Assembly: GCF_003254565.1 (NCBI RefSeq)
Contig: NZ_QJRI01000164.1
Coordinates: 40,501-104,500, forward strand
Reading direction: 5' to 3'
DNA length: 64,000 bases
From: Flavobacterium nitrogenifigens
GTDB taxonomy: Bacteria; Bacteroidota; Bacteroidia; Flavobacteriales; Flavobacteriaceae
The position numbers and the translations under genes are program-made. A model generated the notes under the pieces. It searched no databases. It worked only from the letters and a program-made list of their open reading frames with translations, and was not told where the DNA came from. The number at the start of each line of letters is the position of its first letter. The first letter of the stretch is position 1. Shown here piece after piece: positions 50,951 through 60,000 of the stretch.

Positions 50951-50995
50951 AAAATGCTTTTGAGAGGCGCGCAAACGCTTTTCAGAAGCATTTTT
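50951..50995 (+). terminator. Terminator of nitroreductase gene
   Basis: AAATGCTT / AAGCATTT outer arms plus the inner stem TGAGAGGCG / CGCTTTTCA (with G-U pairs) around GCAAA, followed by T residues. Confidence 0.85.
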
Positions 50996-51134
50996 CAGTT
51001 TAATCATTTCATTTTCAAACCAAAACAAAATTCAGCTGAAAGAACAAAAAATTGATTTTATCAGACCTATGTTATTTTTTAATTATTGTATAAAAAAGGT
51101 ACGCATTACGGATAATTAAATAATATTGTATCCC

Positions 51135-51142
51135 TAATTTTG
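51135..51142 (+). promoter_or_regulatory. Candidate -7 promoter box (TAATTTTG)
   Basis: An exact TAnnTTTG match 53 nt before the ATG at 51195. The only nearby TTG is too close (51126), so the -33 element is not clear. Confidence 0.45.
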
Positions 51143-51194
51143 CTTTTATCCAAAACAATTCAATCTTATTTACAACAACTAAAATTCTAACATT

Positions 51195-51572
51195 ATGTCT
51201 GATTTTTTAACTCAATTTGGGGAAGACCTAAAAAAGAACGTCCCAGGTTTCATCGCAGTTTCTGTAGCTGAAATTGCAAGCGGCATGTCATACTATTCTC
51301 AATCTGTAGTGGCAGATTTTGACCCTGAATTAGCGTCGGCTTATAATCTGGAAGTGGTAAAAGCAAAAATGAATGCTATTAAAGCTTTAGGTTTAAAAGA
51401 ACAGGTAATTGATAACATTATGATTACGTTAAGTTCTCAAATGCACATCATCGATGTATCTGACAATCAGGAGTATTTTATTTACCTGGCTGTAGATTCT
51501 ACAAAAGCTAATTTAGGCATGACAAAATCTATCCTTAATAAGTACAAAAAAGAAATCGTAGCTAAATTATAA
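51195..51572 (+). CDS. Roadblock/LC7-like small protein
   Basis: The 125-residue cytoplasmic protein has the pattern of the Roadblock/LC7 fold: a helix-strand-strand core (VPGFIAVSVAEIASGMSYYS), a long helix (LEVVKAKMNAIKALGLKEQV), and strands HIIDVSDNQEYFIYLAVDST followed by a final helix (LGMTKSILNKYKKEIVAKL). Bacterial members often partner small GTPases or take part in signalling. No GTPase is in this window. A single gene with its own candidate promoter and a perfect terminator suggests high or regulated expression. The fold call is by eye. Confidence 0.7.
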   Translation: MSDFLTQFGEDLKKNVPGFIAVSVAEIASGMSYYSQSVVADFDPELASAYNLEVVKAKMNAIKALGLKEQVIDNIMITLSSQMHIIDVSDNQEYFIYLAVDSTKANLGMTKSILNKYKKEIVAKL

Positions 51573-51591
51573 CACAATTTTTACCCTTCGT

Positions 51592-51630
51592 AAAAAGGAA
51601 TATTCATGAACGAATATTCCTTTTTATTTT
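51592..51630 (+). terminator. Terminator of roadblock-like gene
   Basis: AAAAAGGAATATTC / GAATATTCCTTTTT, perfect 14-bp arms around ATGAAC, followed by a T run. Confidence 0.92.
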
Positions 51631-51654
51631 TTCAGCCATACCTTTAACTATGTC

Positions 51655-51901
51655 GCTCCACTGGAGCTTTACATCCTTTATGTTATTTCTTTCTATAAAT
51701 ATTGAGCTCCGCTGGAGCTCTGCTCATGGCTAAAAATCTTGGAGAAATGAAATGTTTTTTTGAAAAAAATATTATCGTTGCATAAGAGCTCCAACGGAGC
51801 TTCATGTTGTCAAAAAAAATCGATAATTTCGGAAGAGCCTCAGAGAGGCGAAATATTTGTAGAAAAACGACCACAGACATATAAGGAGCCCCAGCGGGGG
51901 C
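51655..51901. repeat. Array of five short hairpins at mostly ~50-nt spacing
   Basis: Hairpins at 51655-51667 (GCTCC/GGAGC), 51704-51720 (GAGCTCC/GGAGCTC), 51787-51801 (AGCTCC/GGAGCT), 51837-51849 (GCCTC/GAGGC) and 51888-51901 (GCCCC/GGGGC). Starts are 49, 83, 50 and 51 nt apart. Three-base loops vary. After the last two stems the motif GAAATAT recurs. No gene lies in 51631-52029 apart from this array. Confidence 0.8.
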
Positions 51902-52029
51902 GAAATATATTGACACAAACAATTCCTATTTAAAAAATCACGAAAAACCTTTTTTATTTTTTATACAAATTGTTATTCGTTTCTTTTAAAATATTCTATA
52001 TTTCGAAACGTAAATATGAATTTGTATTA

Positions 52030-52485
52030 ATGGAGTTACGCGCCTATTTTGAAAAATATTCTGATGAAGCAACTTGCATTGAAGAGCTCAAAAACAAGCG
52101 TTTAGAAAACGGAATTTTGTGCAGGAAATGCGGACATAATGTGCATTCTTTCCGTCAGAATGATTTAAAATTTCAGTGTCGCAAATGTGGCAACCGCATA
52201 AGTCTTCGCTCAGGAACAGTAATGGAAAACTCCAATCTTCCTATTCGATACTGGATGATCTGCATTGAATTGATGACGCTTTCGCATAGAAAATTATCTA
52301 TTCTGAAAATTCAATATTTATTAGGACATAAAAGATACGAACCCATCTGGCTTATGGTTCAGAAAATTCGCTTGGTCATGAAAATCCGAGACGAAAAATA
52401 TAGATTAAGAGCCTATTCTGAATTTGACCCAGAATTTCTTCAAAAAATTGATAAACTAGCGATAAAGAAAAAGGCTAAAGAATGA
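52030..52485 (+). CDS. Solo transposase zinc-ribbon protein (IS1595-like N-terminal part)
   Basis: I take the ATG at 52030 (MELRAYFEKYSDEATCIEEL), giving 151 residues. It carries a CxxC...CxxC zinc ribbon (GILCRKCGHNVHSF, LKFQCRKCGNRISLRSGTVM) followed by NSNLPIRYWMICIELMTLSH, the layout of the IS1595-type transposase N-terminal region. It ends at about residue 150, so the DDE catalytic domain (normally another ~200 residues) is absent. No terminal inverted repeats of an insertion sequence are seen around it. It is a decayed transposase or a retained DNA-binding protein; the intact frame without stops favours the latter but does not prove it. Confidence 0.7.
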   Translation: MELRAYFEKYSDEATCIEELKNKRLENGILCRKCGHNVHSFRQNDLKFQCRKCGNRISLRSGTVMENSNLPIRYWMICIELMTLSHRKLSILKIQYLLGHKRYEPIWLMVQKIRLVMKIRDEKYRLRAYSEFDPEFLQKIDKLAIKKKAKE

Positions 52486-52486
52486 T

Positions 52487-52662
52487 GAATTGTGAATTGT
52501 GAATTGTGAGTTGTGAAATACAAGATTTTAATAAAATGCCACAGATTATAGGATTAAAATGATTTTTTAAAATCTGTGTTAATCTTGTAATCTGTGGCTT
52601 TATAATTCTATTTTGTGATTGCTTTGGAAAATTCACAATTAACAATTCACAATTCACAATTA
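52487..52662. repeat. Nested inverted intergenic repeat (AATTGTGA and CCACAGATT types)
   Basis: The outer arms are tandem AATTGTGAATTGTGAATTGT at the left and AATTCACAATTCACAATT at the right. The inner arms are GCCACAGATTA and TAATCTGTGGC around 52540-52600. Both repeat types are widespread between Bacteroidetes genes. The region is non-coding. Confidence 0.8.
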
Positions 52663-52665
52663 GTA

Positions 52666-53166
52666 TTATTTTTTCTTGTTCTTCTTTGCTTTAGATCTTT
52701 TTGCTTTGTTTTTAGCGATCTTTTTAGCTTTGGCTTTTTCTTTAGCTTTTTTCGCTTTCGCTTTCTTTTTAGCTTTCGCTTTTAATTTTGCTTTTTTAGC
52801 CTTCTCTTTCTTCTTGTCTTTTGCCTTTTCTTTTTTCTTAGCAGCTACTTTTTTCTTTTTCTCTTTTTTCTCTTTTTCTTTGTCTTTCATCTTTTTATTT
52901 TTTTTAGATTTTGGCTGGTCTCCGTTTTCTTCTGATTCTGCCTCAGACACCGTTCCTTCAACTTCAGTTTCTATTGTTATTTCTTCAGTTGCCGTTTCTT
53001 TTTCAGCTGTTTTTTTTGGAGCCCTTTTAGGTTTTGGTTTTGATATTTCAACAGTCGATTCTGTTTCTGAAACCGTAGTCTCTTGCTGTTCGTTTTCTTC
53101 GTTTGAGATAACTGGAACAACTTCTACTTCCTGATCGATTTCATTGGCAAGTACTTCTTTTGTCAT
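52666..53166 (-). CDS. Lysine/alanine-rich histone-like protein with acidic N terminus
   Basis: The 166-residue protein has two opposite halves. Residues 1-84 are acidic and Thr/Glu/Val-rich (ENEQQETTVSETESTVEISK, EITIETEVEGTVSEAESEEN). Residues 85-166 are almost wholly Lys and Ala with a few Glu (KKVAAKKKEKAKDKKKEKAK). The C-terminal half resembles eukaryotic histone H1 tails and bacterial Hc1/AlgP-type proteins that bind nucleic acid. No folded domain is visible. Function is inferred from composition only; DNA or RNA binding is most likely. It is monocistronic on the minus strand and divergent from the AraC gene. Confidence 0.75.
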   Translation of the reverse strand: MTKEVLANEIDQEVEVVPVISNEENEQQETTVSETESTVEISKPKPKRAPKKTAEKETATEEITIETEVEGTVSEAESEENGDQPKSKKNKKMKDKEKEKKEKKKKVAAKKKEKAKDKKKEKAKKAKLKAKAKKKAKAKKAKEKAKAKKIAKNKAKRSKAKKNKKK

Positions 53167-53289
53167 TATTCTGTTAATTTTAAGAAATTGATTAAATTTA
53201 TTTTTAATTAAACTAATTTTTAATGTTATTAAATCATTAAATTAACATCAAAAAATAATAAACAAAGATAGATTGAAAAACCTATTCGC

Positions 53290-53372
53290 CAATGTTAAGT
53301 TTTTCATTGCAAGAAAAAACCACATATAATATACTAAAAAACAACAACTTACCCAATGTTAAGTTTTTTATC
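53290..53372. repeat. Direct repeat of CCAATGTTAAGTTTTT
   Basis: CCAATGTTAAGTTTTTCATTG begins at 53290, and CCAATGTTAAGTTTTTTATCA at 53352. Both lie in the gap between the lysine-rich gene and the AraC gene. Each includes a TTAAG core. Confidence 0.5.
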
Positions 53373-53396
53373 ATACTTTTTATAGAATTACAAAGT

Positions 53397-53419
53397 CTCT
53401 TATAAGCTTTCTATAAGAG
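53397..53419. promoter_or_regulatory. Candidate operator (CTCTTATA-N7-TATAAGAG)
   Basis: Perfect 8-bp arms around AGCTTTC, 37 nt before the AraC gene start. It could be an autoregulatory site or a site for another dimeric regulator. Confidence 0.45.
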
Positions 53420-53455
53420 TGCATTTTGTTTAATTTCACTTTAAAATTTGATAAA

Positions 53456-54214
53456 ATGATCCACGATTTAAAATATCAATCCATTAAACCCAACAAAAAT
53501 CTCACAGATTTTGTAGATAGTTTTTGGTGTATGGAGAACAAATCTGATCAAACTTTAGAAACAATCGGTCTTCCAGATGGACGAATCGATTTATCGCTCA
53601 TAAAAACTCCTGAAACTTCTTTTCAAATTAGGCTTTTAGGTTTAGGCACTCAGCAATATGAAAAAGGAAAAATTCCGGCCAACAGCTTGACATTCGTAAT
53701 CAGTTTTAAACTTCTTGCTGCGGAATATATTTTTCATGAAAGCATTGCAGATCTTTTAAATTCAGGAAAAATACTGAACTTAGATTTTTGGAATTTCAAT
53801 GAAAATGACTTAGAAAATTTTGAATTGTTCTGCGAAAAAGCTTCTGCCAAAATTCATTCCTTATTATTAAAGGAAGTAGACAGCAGAAAACAAAAGCTGT
53901 TCAAACTTATCTATGAAACGAAAGGAAACCTGACAGTAAAAGAATTATCGGAAAAAGCAAATTGGAGCAGCCGCCAAATCAACAGGTATTTTAATCAGTA
54001 TTTCGGAATTTCATTAAAGGAATATTGCTCCATACTTCGATTTCGAGCTTCTTTGGAACATATAGCAAAAGGCAAACTTTTTCCAGAAGAGAATTTTTCA
54101 GATCAGACCCATTTTATTAAAGAGGTTAAGAAAATTTCGGGTTCACTTCCGAAAGAACTTTTTCAAAACAAAAACGACCGATTTATACTATTATCGGCTC
54201 TCTCCTCTCAATAA
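53456..54214 (+). CDS. AraC-family transcriptional regulator (DUF6597-type N terminus)
   Basis: The start is the ATG at 53456 (MIHDLKYQSIKPNKNLTDFV); a TTG 30 nt upstream is less likely. The 252-residue protein has an N-terminal ligand domain with SFWCMENKSDQTLETIGLPD and GRIDLSLIK, typical of the DUF6597 group, and a C-terminal double HTH with LTVKELSEKANWSSRQINRY and FGISLKEYCSILRFRASLEH. The second HTH (FSDQTHFIKEVKKISGSLPK) is shorter than usual. It lies 30 nt upstream of the flavin monooxygenase gene on the same strand and probably controls it; the effector is unknown. Confidence 0.9.
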   Translation: MIHDLKYQSIKPNKNLTDFVDSFWCMENKSDQTLETIGLPDGRIDLSLIKTPETSFQIRLLGLGTQQYEKGKIPANSLTFVISFKLLAAEYIFHESIADLLNSGKILNLDFWNFNENDLENFELFCEKASAKIHSLLLKEVDSRKQKLFKLIYETKGNLTVKELSEKANWSSRQINRYFNQYFGISLKEYCSILRFRASLEHIAKGKLFPEENFSDQTHFIKEVKKISGSLPKELFQNKNDRFILLSALSSQ

Positions 54215-54244
54215 TTTTGTGACATAGATTTTAAATACAAAACT

Positions 54245-55441
54245 ATGTTGCTAGAAAATAAGCAAGTTGCCATTATTGGCGGCGGAATGGGCGGTTTAAT
54301 GTTAGCCCGTCTTTTACAATTACAAAATAGTATTGTAAAGGTTTATGAAAGAGACCTCAACTCAGATGTTCGCGTGCAGGGATCCCCATTAGATTTGCAT
54401 GAAGATTCTGGTTTGATAGCCATGAAACAAGCTGACTTATTAAATGAATTTTATAAAAATGTCAGACCAAAAGCCAGCAAAGCCCGAATTGTGAATCAGA
54501 ATTTTGAATTGAAATTTGATGAACATTCCATTATAAAAGAGTCTTCACAAACAAATTCAGAAAACAACCTGGATTCACTTCAAGACATTTCAAAACCTCG
54601 TCCAGAAATAGATCGTTCTGTTCTTCGAAATATTTTATTAAACTCTCTTTCTCCTGATTCCATTGTTTGGGACAGCCAGTTTATTTCTATGGAAAAAGAA
54701 AATGATGGCTGGCGCGTGCATTTTAAGAACGGAACTACTGTTTATGCAGATTTGGTAATTGCTGCATACGGCGCAAATTCAAAAGTGCGCTCTTATATAA
54801 GCTCAGAAAAACCCATTTACTCTGGAATTACTATGATTGAAGGTACAATTTATAATGCCAAAGAAAACGCTCCCACTCTTTTTGAGTTTTCTAAAGGTGG
54901 AAAAGTTCTTGCTTTCGGGAAAGAGCAGACGATTATGTATGGCACAAAAGGAGATGGTTCGCTGATGTTTTTACTCAGCAGTAAAATTCCCGAAAGTTGG
55001 ATTGCAGAAAACAATCTTGATTTTAGAAATAATGAGCAAATTTTTAAATGGTTTAAAGAAGTTTATCAAGATTGGTGTTCTGAATGGGATGAGTTCTTTA
55101 AAAGCACCGAATTGTATTTTATTCTGCGTCCACAATATTATTTTCCGTTTAACCAATCTTGGGAAACACTGGAAAATTTGACTATGATTGGCGACGCAGC
55201 GCATAGAATGCCACCTTTTGCTGGAAAAGGCGCTAATCTGGCTTTACTAGATGCTGTTGAATTGGCAGACTGTTTAACCAACAATCAATTTTCTGATATA
55301 AAAACGGCTATTTCTTATTTTGAAAAACGAATGCTGCAAAGAGCGGCAATTGCCTTAGAAAACACTTTGAAAAACGGAGAACAGCTGCATTCTGAAAACG
55401 CTTTAGAAAAATTACTCACAATATTTGGGCAAACATCTTAA
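54245..55441 (+). CDS. FAD-dependent monooxygenase, TetX-like
   Basis: The 398-residue class A flavoprotein monooxygenase has the GxGxxG motif in VAIIGGGMGGLMLARLLQ, YERD ending the second strand, LDLHEDSGLIAMKQADLL, PEIDRSVLRNILLNSL and the second FAD motif GDAAHRMPPFAGKGAN. The order and spacing follow Tet(X) closely. Tet(X) residues reported to contact tetracycline (Gln192, Arg213, His234, Gly236) align by eye with Glu, Lys, Met and Leu here. A different substrate is therefore likely despite the fold. The AraC gene 30 nt upstream is probably its regulator. The natural substrate is unknown. Confidence 0.88.
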   Translation: MLLENKQVAIIGGGMGGLMLARLLQLQNSIVKVYERDLNSDVRVQGSPLDLHEDSGLIAMKQADLLNEFYKNVRPKASKARIVNQNFELKFDEHSIIKESSQTNSENNLDSLQDISKPRPEIDRSVLRNILLNSLSPDSIVWDSQFISMEKENDGWRVHFKNGTTVYADLVIAAYGANSKVRSYISSEKPIYSGITMIEGTIYNAKENAPTLFEFSKGGKVLAFGKEQTIMYGTKGDGSLMFLLSSKIPESWIAENNLDFRNNEQIFKWFKEVYQDWCSEWDEFFKSTELYFILRPQYYFPFNQSWETLENLTMIGDAAHRMPPFAGKGANLALLDAVELADCLTNNQFSDIKTAISYFEKRMLQRAAIALENTLKNGEQLHSENALEKLLTIFGQTS

Positions 55442-55547
55442 TCTTAATTTATTTTATTCCAATTACTTATATTTTTTATCTAAATTTACAAATACCCAAA
55501 AAGCATTTTTCTGCGCCAATATAAGTTTCACCAAATAAATTTATACC

Positions 55548-56609
55548 ATGAGGCATTTCCTATTCTTATTCTTTTTTGCAAGTTTTACATACTCTGCTTT
55601 TGGACAAAAAATAACAGATTCTGTTCCGAAAAAAGAAAAGAAAATTGAACTGCGAGTAATGCCGTATTTGAGTTATAATCGAAACCTTGATTTTATGTTT
55701 GGCGCAATTCCGATGGCAATGTATAAAGTAAATCATGCCGATACTATTTCTCCTAAATCATTGTCTGGCATGACAGCAATTTACACAACCAACAAATCTT
55801 ATATCTTGGCTCTCTTTAACAGATGGTATTTGAATGAAGATAAATGGCGAGTGAAGTTCTTCTTTCTTACCGGAAATCAGAATTCGCAGTTTTATGTTGA
55901 CGATATTGATCAGCCTGATTTCTACGATTACGGAACCAAAACAACTGTATTAAGTTTTGGAGGCCAACGCAAAATTGTTGGAAAATTTTATGGTGGTTTG
56001 TCATATACCTATGCGCATTATAATACGGTTTATGAAGATAACATTTCTCCTTCCTCTGTATCGCATAGTAATGCTCTAGTTGTAAATTTACTCTATGACA
56101 CAAGAGATGCGGTCTATTATCCGACAAAAGGATACAAAATTAAACTGGACTGGTCTACCTATCCTGATTTTTTAGATAACGAATTAGCCTCTAATCGAAT
56201 ATCCTTTCAGGCCAATAGATATATTCCCACTAGAGATAATAAAGATGTTATTGCAGCTCGTGTTTTTGGGAAATTTGGTCTTGGAAATGTGGCATTTGAA
56301 CAACAGAGTACTATTGGTGGAACAGATATTCGCGGTTATTCTGAAGGAAAATATAGAGGTGCTGGATTAATGGATATTCAAGGCGAATACCGATACAACT
56401 TTGGAAAGAAAATGGGATTGGTTGGCTTTTTTGGTATCGCAACCATTTATGGTTCTGATACTCCAAGCTTTGACTGGAAAATGTACCCTGGAGGCGGCGT
56501 TGGCTATCGATACAATCCGTTTAAAAAGTCAAAATTCAATGTTGGTCTAGACGGTGCAGTTGGTAAAGGAGATTGGGGAGTTTATTTTAGAATTGGCGAA
56601 GCTTTTTAA
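55548..56609 (+). CDS. Omp85/BamA-type outer-membrane barrel without POTRA domains
   Basis: The 353-residue exported protein has a signal peptide (MRHFLFLFFFASFTYSAFGQ). The whole mature part is beta barrel: TKTTVLSFGGQRKIVGKFYG, VVNLLYDTRDAVYYPTKGYK (the conserved DTRD.xYP.xGy strand of BamA/TamA) and STIGGTDIRGYSEGKYRGAG, which contains the conserved RGY/F loop-6 motif. POTRA domains found in BamA or TamA are missing, so it belongs to the short surface-antigen (D15-like) group. The end is aromatic (VYFRIGEAF). It could translocate or anchor a specific partner; the giant surface protein starts 401 nt downstream. A good terminator follows, so the two are probably separate transcripts. Confidence 0.9.
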   Translation: MRHFLFLFFFASFTYSAFGQKITDSVPKKEKKIELRVMPYLSYNRNLDFMFGAIPMAMYKVNHADTISPKSLSGMTAIYTTNKSYILALFNRWYLNEDKWRVKFFFLTGNQNSQFYVDDIDQPDFYDYGTKTTVLSFGGQRKIVGKFYGGLSYTYAHYNTVYEDNISPSSVSHSNALVVNLLYDTRDAVYYPTKGYKIKLDWSTYPDFLDNELASNRISFQANRYIPTRDNKDVIAARVFGKFGLGNVAFEQQSTIGGTDIRGYSEGKYRGAGLMDIQGEYRYNFGKKMGLVGFFGIATIYGSDTPSFDWKMYPGGGVGYRYNPFKKSKFNVGLDGAVGKGDWGVYFRIGEAF

Positions 56610-56626
56610 TTTCAAAAAACATATGA

Positions 56627-56663
56627 AAAGGACTGTCTCTAAAAAGATGGTCTTTCTTTTTTT
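56627..56663 (+). terminator. Terminator after the Omp85-type gene
   Basis: GACTGTCT / AGATGGTC with two G-U pairs, loop CTAAAA, followed by TTTCTTTTTTT. It lies 18 nt after the stop. No gene is seen in the rest of 56664-57010. Confidence 0.8.
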
Positions 56664-56892
56664 AATTTCCGTAGCATCCGTTTAAGAGCTTTTTTTAAGA
56701 CTTCAAAAACTGAATTTCTTTCTTAAATATTTTATTTTACTCCTATCTTTTCAAAAAAATGAAGCCAATTCATTTTTCAAGCAAACGCTTCCTCACGTTA
56801 CTGTAGTGCACTTTATTGTTCCAAAATCTATTTTTTGTGTTTCATTTTATAATCTGCAACATACAAAAAAAAATTTCATGGCTATCTTTCTT

Positions 56893-56900
56893 TAAATTTG
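56893..56900 (+). promoter_or_regulatory. Candidate -7 promoter box (TAAATTTG)
   Basis: An exact TAnnTTTG match 110 nt before the ATG at 57011. The -33 region lacks a clear TTG. Confidence 0.4.
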
Positions 56901-57010
56901 AGTAACCCCAAATATATTCAAAATCTTAACTACGATTAATGCTAAAAATCAATTTATTAATTTAAGGTAGTTATAAATTTACTGTGCTGCCTTTTCATTC
57001 CTGATTGCTT

Positions 57011-60000
57011 ATGGCACAATTTTATTTTTCTTGGAGAATTTGCACTTTATCAAAAAAATTGGCTTTTGTTGCCTTGTTGATTTTTCTTTCAATTTTTCAA
57101 ACCAATGCACAAAACTGTTCTGTAAATGCGGGAGTACTTAATGTTACTATTTGCGAAACCGACGCGTTGGTTTTAACTGGAAACAATCCTTCTCCAATTA
57201 CTGGCACAGTCAAATGGACACAAATTTCGGGTCCAGCAGTGACTATTAATTCGCCAACAAGCACAAGCACAACCGTTTCAGGCTATACTGGAGGCAATAC
57301 TTATATTTTCAGATATAGTGCAACCTGCAGTGACGGTATCGTATCTTATCAGGATAAAGTGGTTAATGTTAAGCCTATAACCATGGCCAACGCTGGTGCC
57401 AATATTACAAGCTGCCCTAATAACAATGGAACATTAGCTATTATTGCAAACACTCCGCAAAATACTGGAGAAACGGGATATTGGGAAATTGTAGGCGCAA
57501 ATAATGCTGGGGTTGTAATTAATTTTCCAAATTTAGCTACCTCAACAATTAGCCTCCCTGCAACAAGCTGTGGTGTTACGACACTTCAATGGGTTATTGA
57601 AGGACCTGAGTATGCCCCTGGACAGCGCTGTAGAACCACTTCTCAGATAACGGTAACTAATTATGGCGGAGTAAAACCTGTTTCGGCAGGTCCAGATCAG
57701 ACTTTAAGCAATTGCTATACCACCACGCAAGCAACCAATTTAAATGCCACTTATGGCGGATGCGGACTTAACGGACAAAACGGACAATGGACATTTGTAA
57801 GTGGTCCTAATACACCTGTTATAAGCAACCCAAACGCTAATAATACAGGGGTTTCAAATTTGGTTGAGGGAACCTACACATTTAGATGGACTGTTTCTGG
57901 CGCTTGTGCTTCTGGAAATGATACCGTCGTAATTACTGTACCACCAGCAACTCAGGATGTAACACAGCTGCCTGGAGGAGACGAAAACATATTCTTCTGC
58001 GACAACACTATAAATCAGGTTACTCTGATTGCACAGACTCCTCTATATGCCGGCGAAACTGTAGCTTGGTCACAAGTCTCTGGTGATAGTGGCGCTGTAA
58101 TTGTTTCGCCAACAAACCCCACTACATTAGTAACCAATATTTTTCAGGGAGGAGATCCATACCGTTTCCGTTACACCCTTACAAATAATAATACGGGTTG
58201 TATTTTTACCAAAGATTACATCGTACAATATAATGGCCCAACTCGAACAATTCTGGCAAACAATGGAAATGACATAGTTGGAAGCTGTAATGCAACTGTT
58301 TTTACAATTCCGCTTACTGTAACAGGAACAGGTTCTAACCAATATCGCATTGTTAGTGGGCCTCCGCTTTCTCCTTTGGCTCCTTTTCCTACTGCCTTGA
58401 CAGATGTTGGAAATTCGCTGACCTTAACACTTACTGCTCCAGGAGAATATACAGTCGAATTTGTTCGAAAACAGACTGGCGCATTAACTGTTGAATGCGA
58501 TTATGGCTTTGACACTCTGGGTATTTTGGTTTCTGGAGACCCTACTCCATCTAATGCGGGAACCGATGTCAGTCTTCCATGCGGAGATACCACTACTGTT
58601 CTTTCAGGTGTTACCACAGATGACGGCCTACATTTTTGGAGTCAGCTTAGCGGTCCTAATACCGCAACAATCGCTGATAATTTTGCTGTCGATACATCAG
58701 TTAGCAATCTTATTTCAGGTACTTATGTTTTTCAATACATCACAAAAGGTGGCGGTGCTACGTGCGGATTTTCTGTAGCTACAGTTACTGTTTATGTCTC
58801 AGACAGCACAATTAACAATGTCGACGCAGGAACAGATCAGGTAGTCTGTGCAAGTTCTCAAGTACCCCTACAAGCTGTTCCGCCTGCAAATGGTGAAATG
58901 GGAACCTGGAGTCAGGTTTCAGGCCCCGATACAATTACATTTTCAGATGTGAATAATCCGAATGCCATTGCATCTGGTTTTGCGACAGCGAATGCTTCTT
59001 ACGAATTGCAATGGACAGTTTCTTATTCGCACCCTGGTCCATCCTGTGGTGCAGCAGTTTCTGACACCGTAACTATTAGTACAAATAATAATCAAGCCCC
59101 TACAACATCAGATGCAGGGCCAAATGCCTGCTATACTTCTGGCACAACCACTTTTAACCTTAGCGGAAATAGTCCAGCATTTGGGGAATATGGAATTTGG
59201 TCAGTGCAGCCCTCAGCTGGAGTTGTCTTTAATGACGTAGAAGATCCCAATACGATGGTAACCGTTCCAGGAAACGGAACTTATGTTTTTACATGGTCCA
59301 TTAGTTCGAGACTAAGAGCCTGTATTCCTAGCCAAAGCAGTGTATCTGTAACAGTTGCAGAAACTCCTCCAGTTGCTTCAGCTGGTCCTGACCAAGAAAT
59401 TTGCGGTAATACAATTACTATGGCTGCTACACAAAGCGGTGGATCAATAGGTACATGGTCAAGAATTTCAGGTGTTGGAAATTATACTATAAGTGACATA
59501 CATGATCCAAATGCTGTTTTTACCTTTTCTTACAGTGGATATTACATATTCAGATGGACAGTTGATGCTGGGATCTGCGGCCAGGCATTTGATGATATTA
59601 ATCTAACTATCGGTCTTCCGCCTCATCAGGCTAATGCAGGACCAGATCAAAACATTTGCAACAACAGTACTGTAACCATGGCAGGAAGCTCCTATGACAG
59701 CTTTTTTGAGCTTGGACAATGGTCTGTACTTACGGGTTCTCCTAATCAGCCTACAATTGTAGACCCTTCTAATCCGAATACTGCAATTAATGGACTTATA
59801 GCAGGGACATATACTTTCAGATGGACTATAACGGCAAAAAGTATCTTTTTATGTCAGGGCACTTTTGATGATGTAGTCGTTGTAGTTGATCCTGCTGCAA
59901 ATGCAGGAATTGACCAAACTCATTGTGACGTTACCAGTGTTCAGTTAGTTGCCAATGAAAATTCAACAGGAATATGGTCACTAACCAGTACAACAGGAAA

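Noticed and set aside
51655..51901. CRISPR array
   Set aside because: Stems differ from unit to unit, spacers contain shared motifs, and there are no cas genes.
52676..53134. 152-codon ORF antisense to the lysine-rich gene
   Set aside because: It is a Phe/Ala/Leu-rich mirror of the Lys/Ala codons on the other strand and has no independent signal.
54245..55441. Active tetracycline-resistance gene tet(X)
   Set aside because: The fold and FAD motifs match, but several substrate-contact positions differ by eye alignment. Called only as TetX-like.
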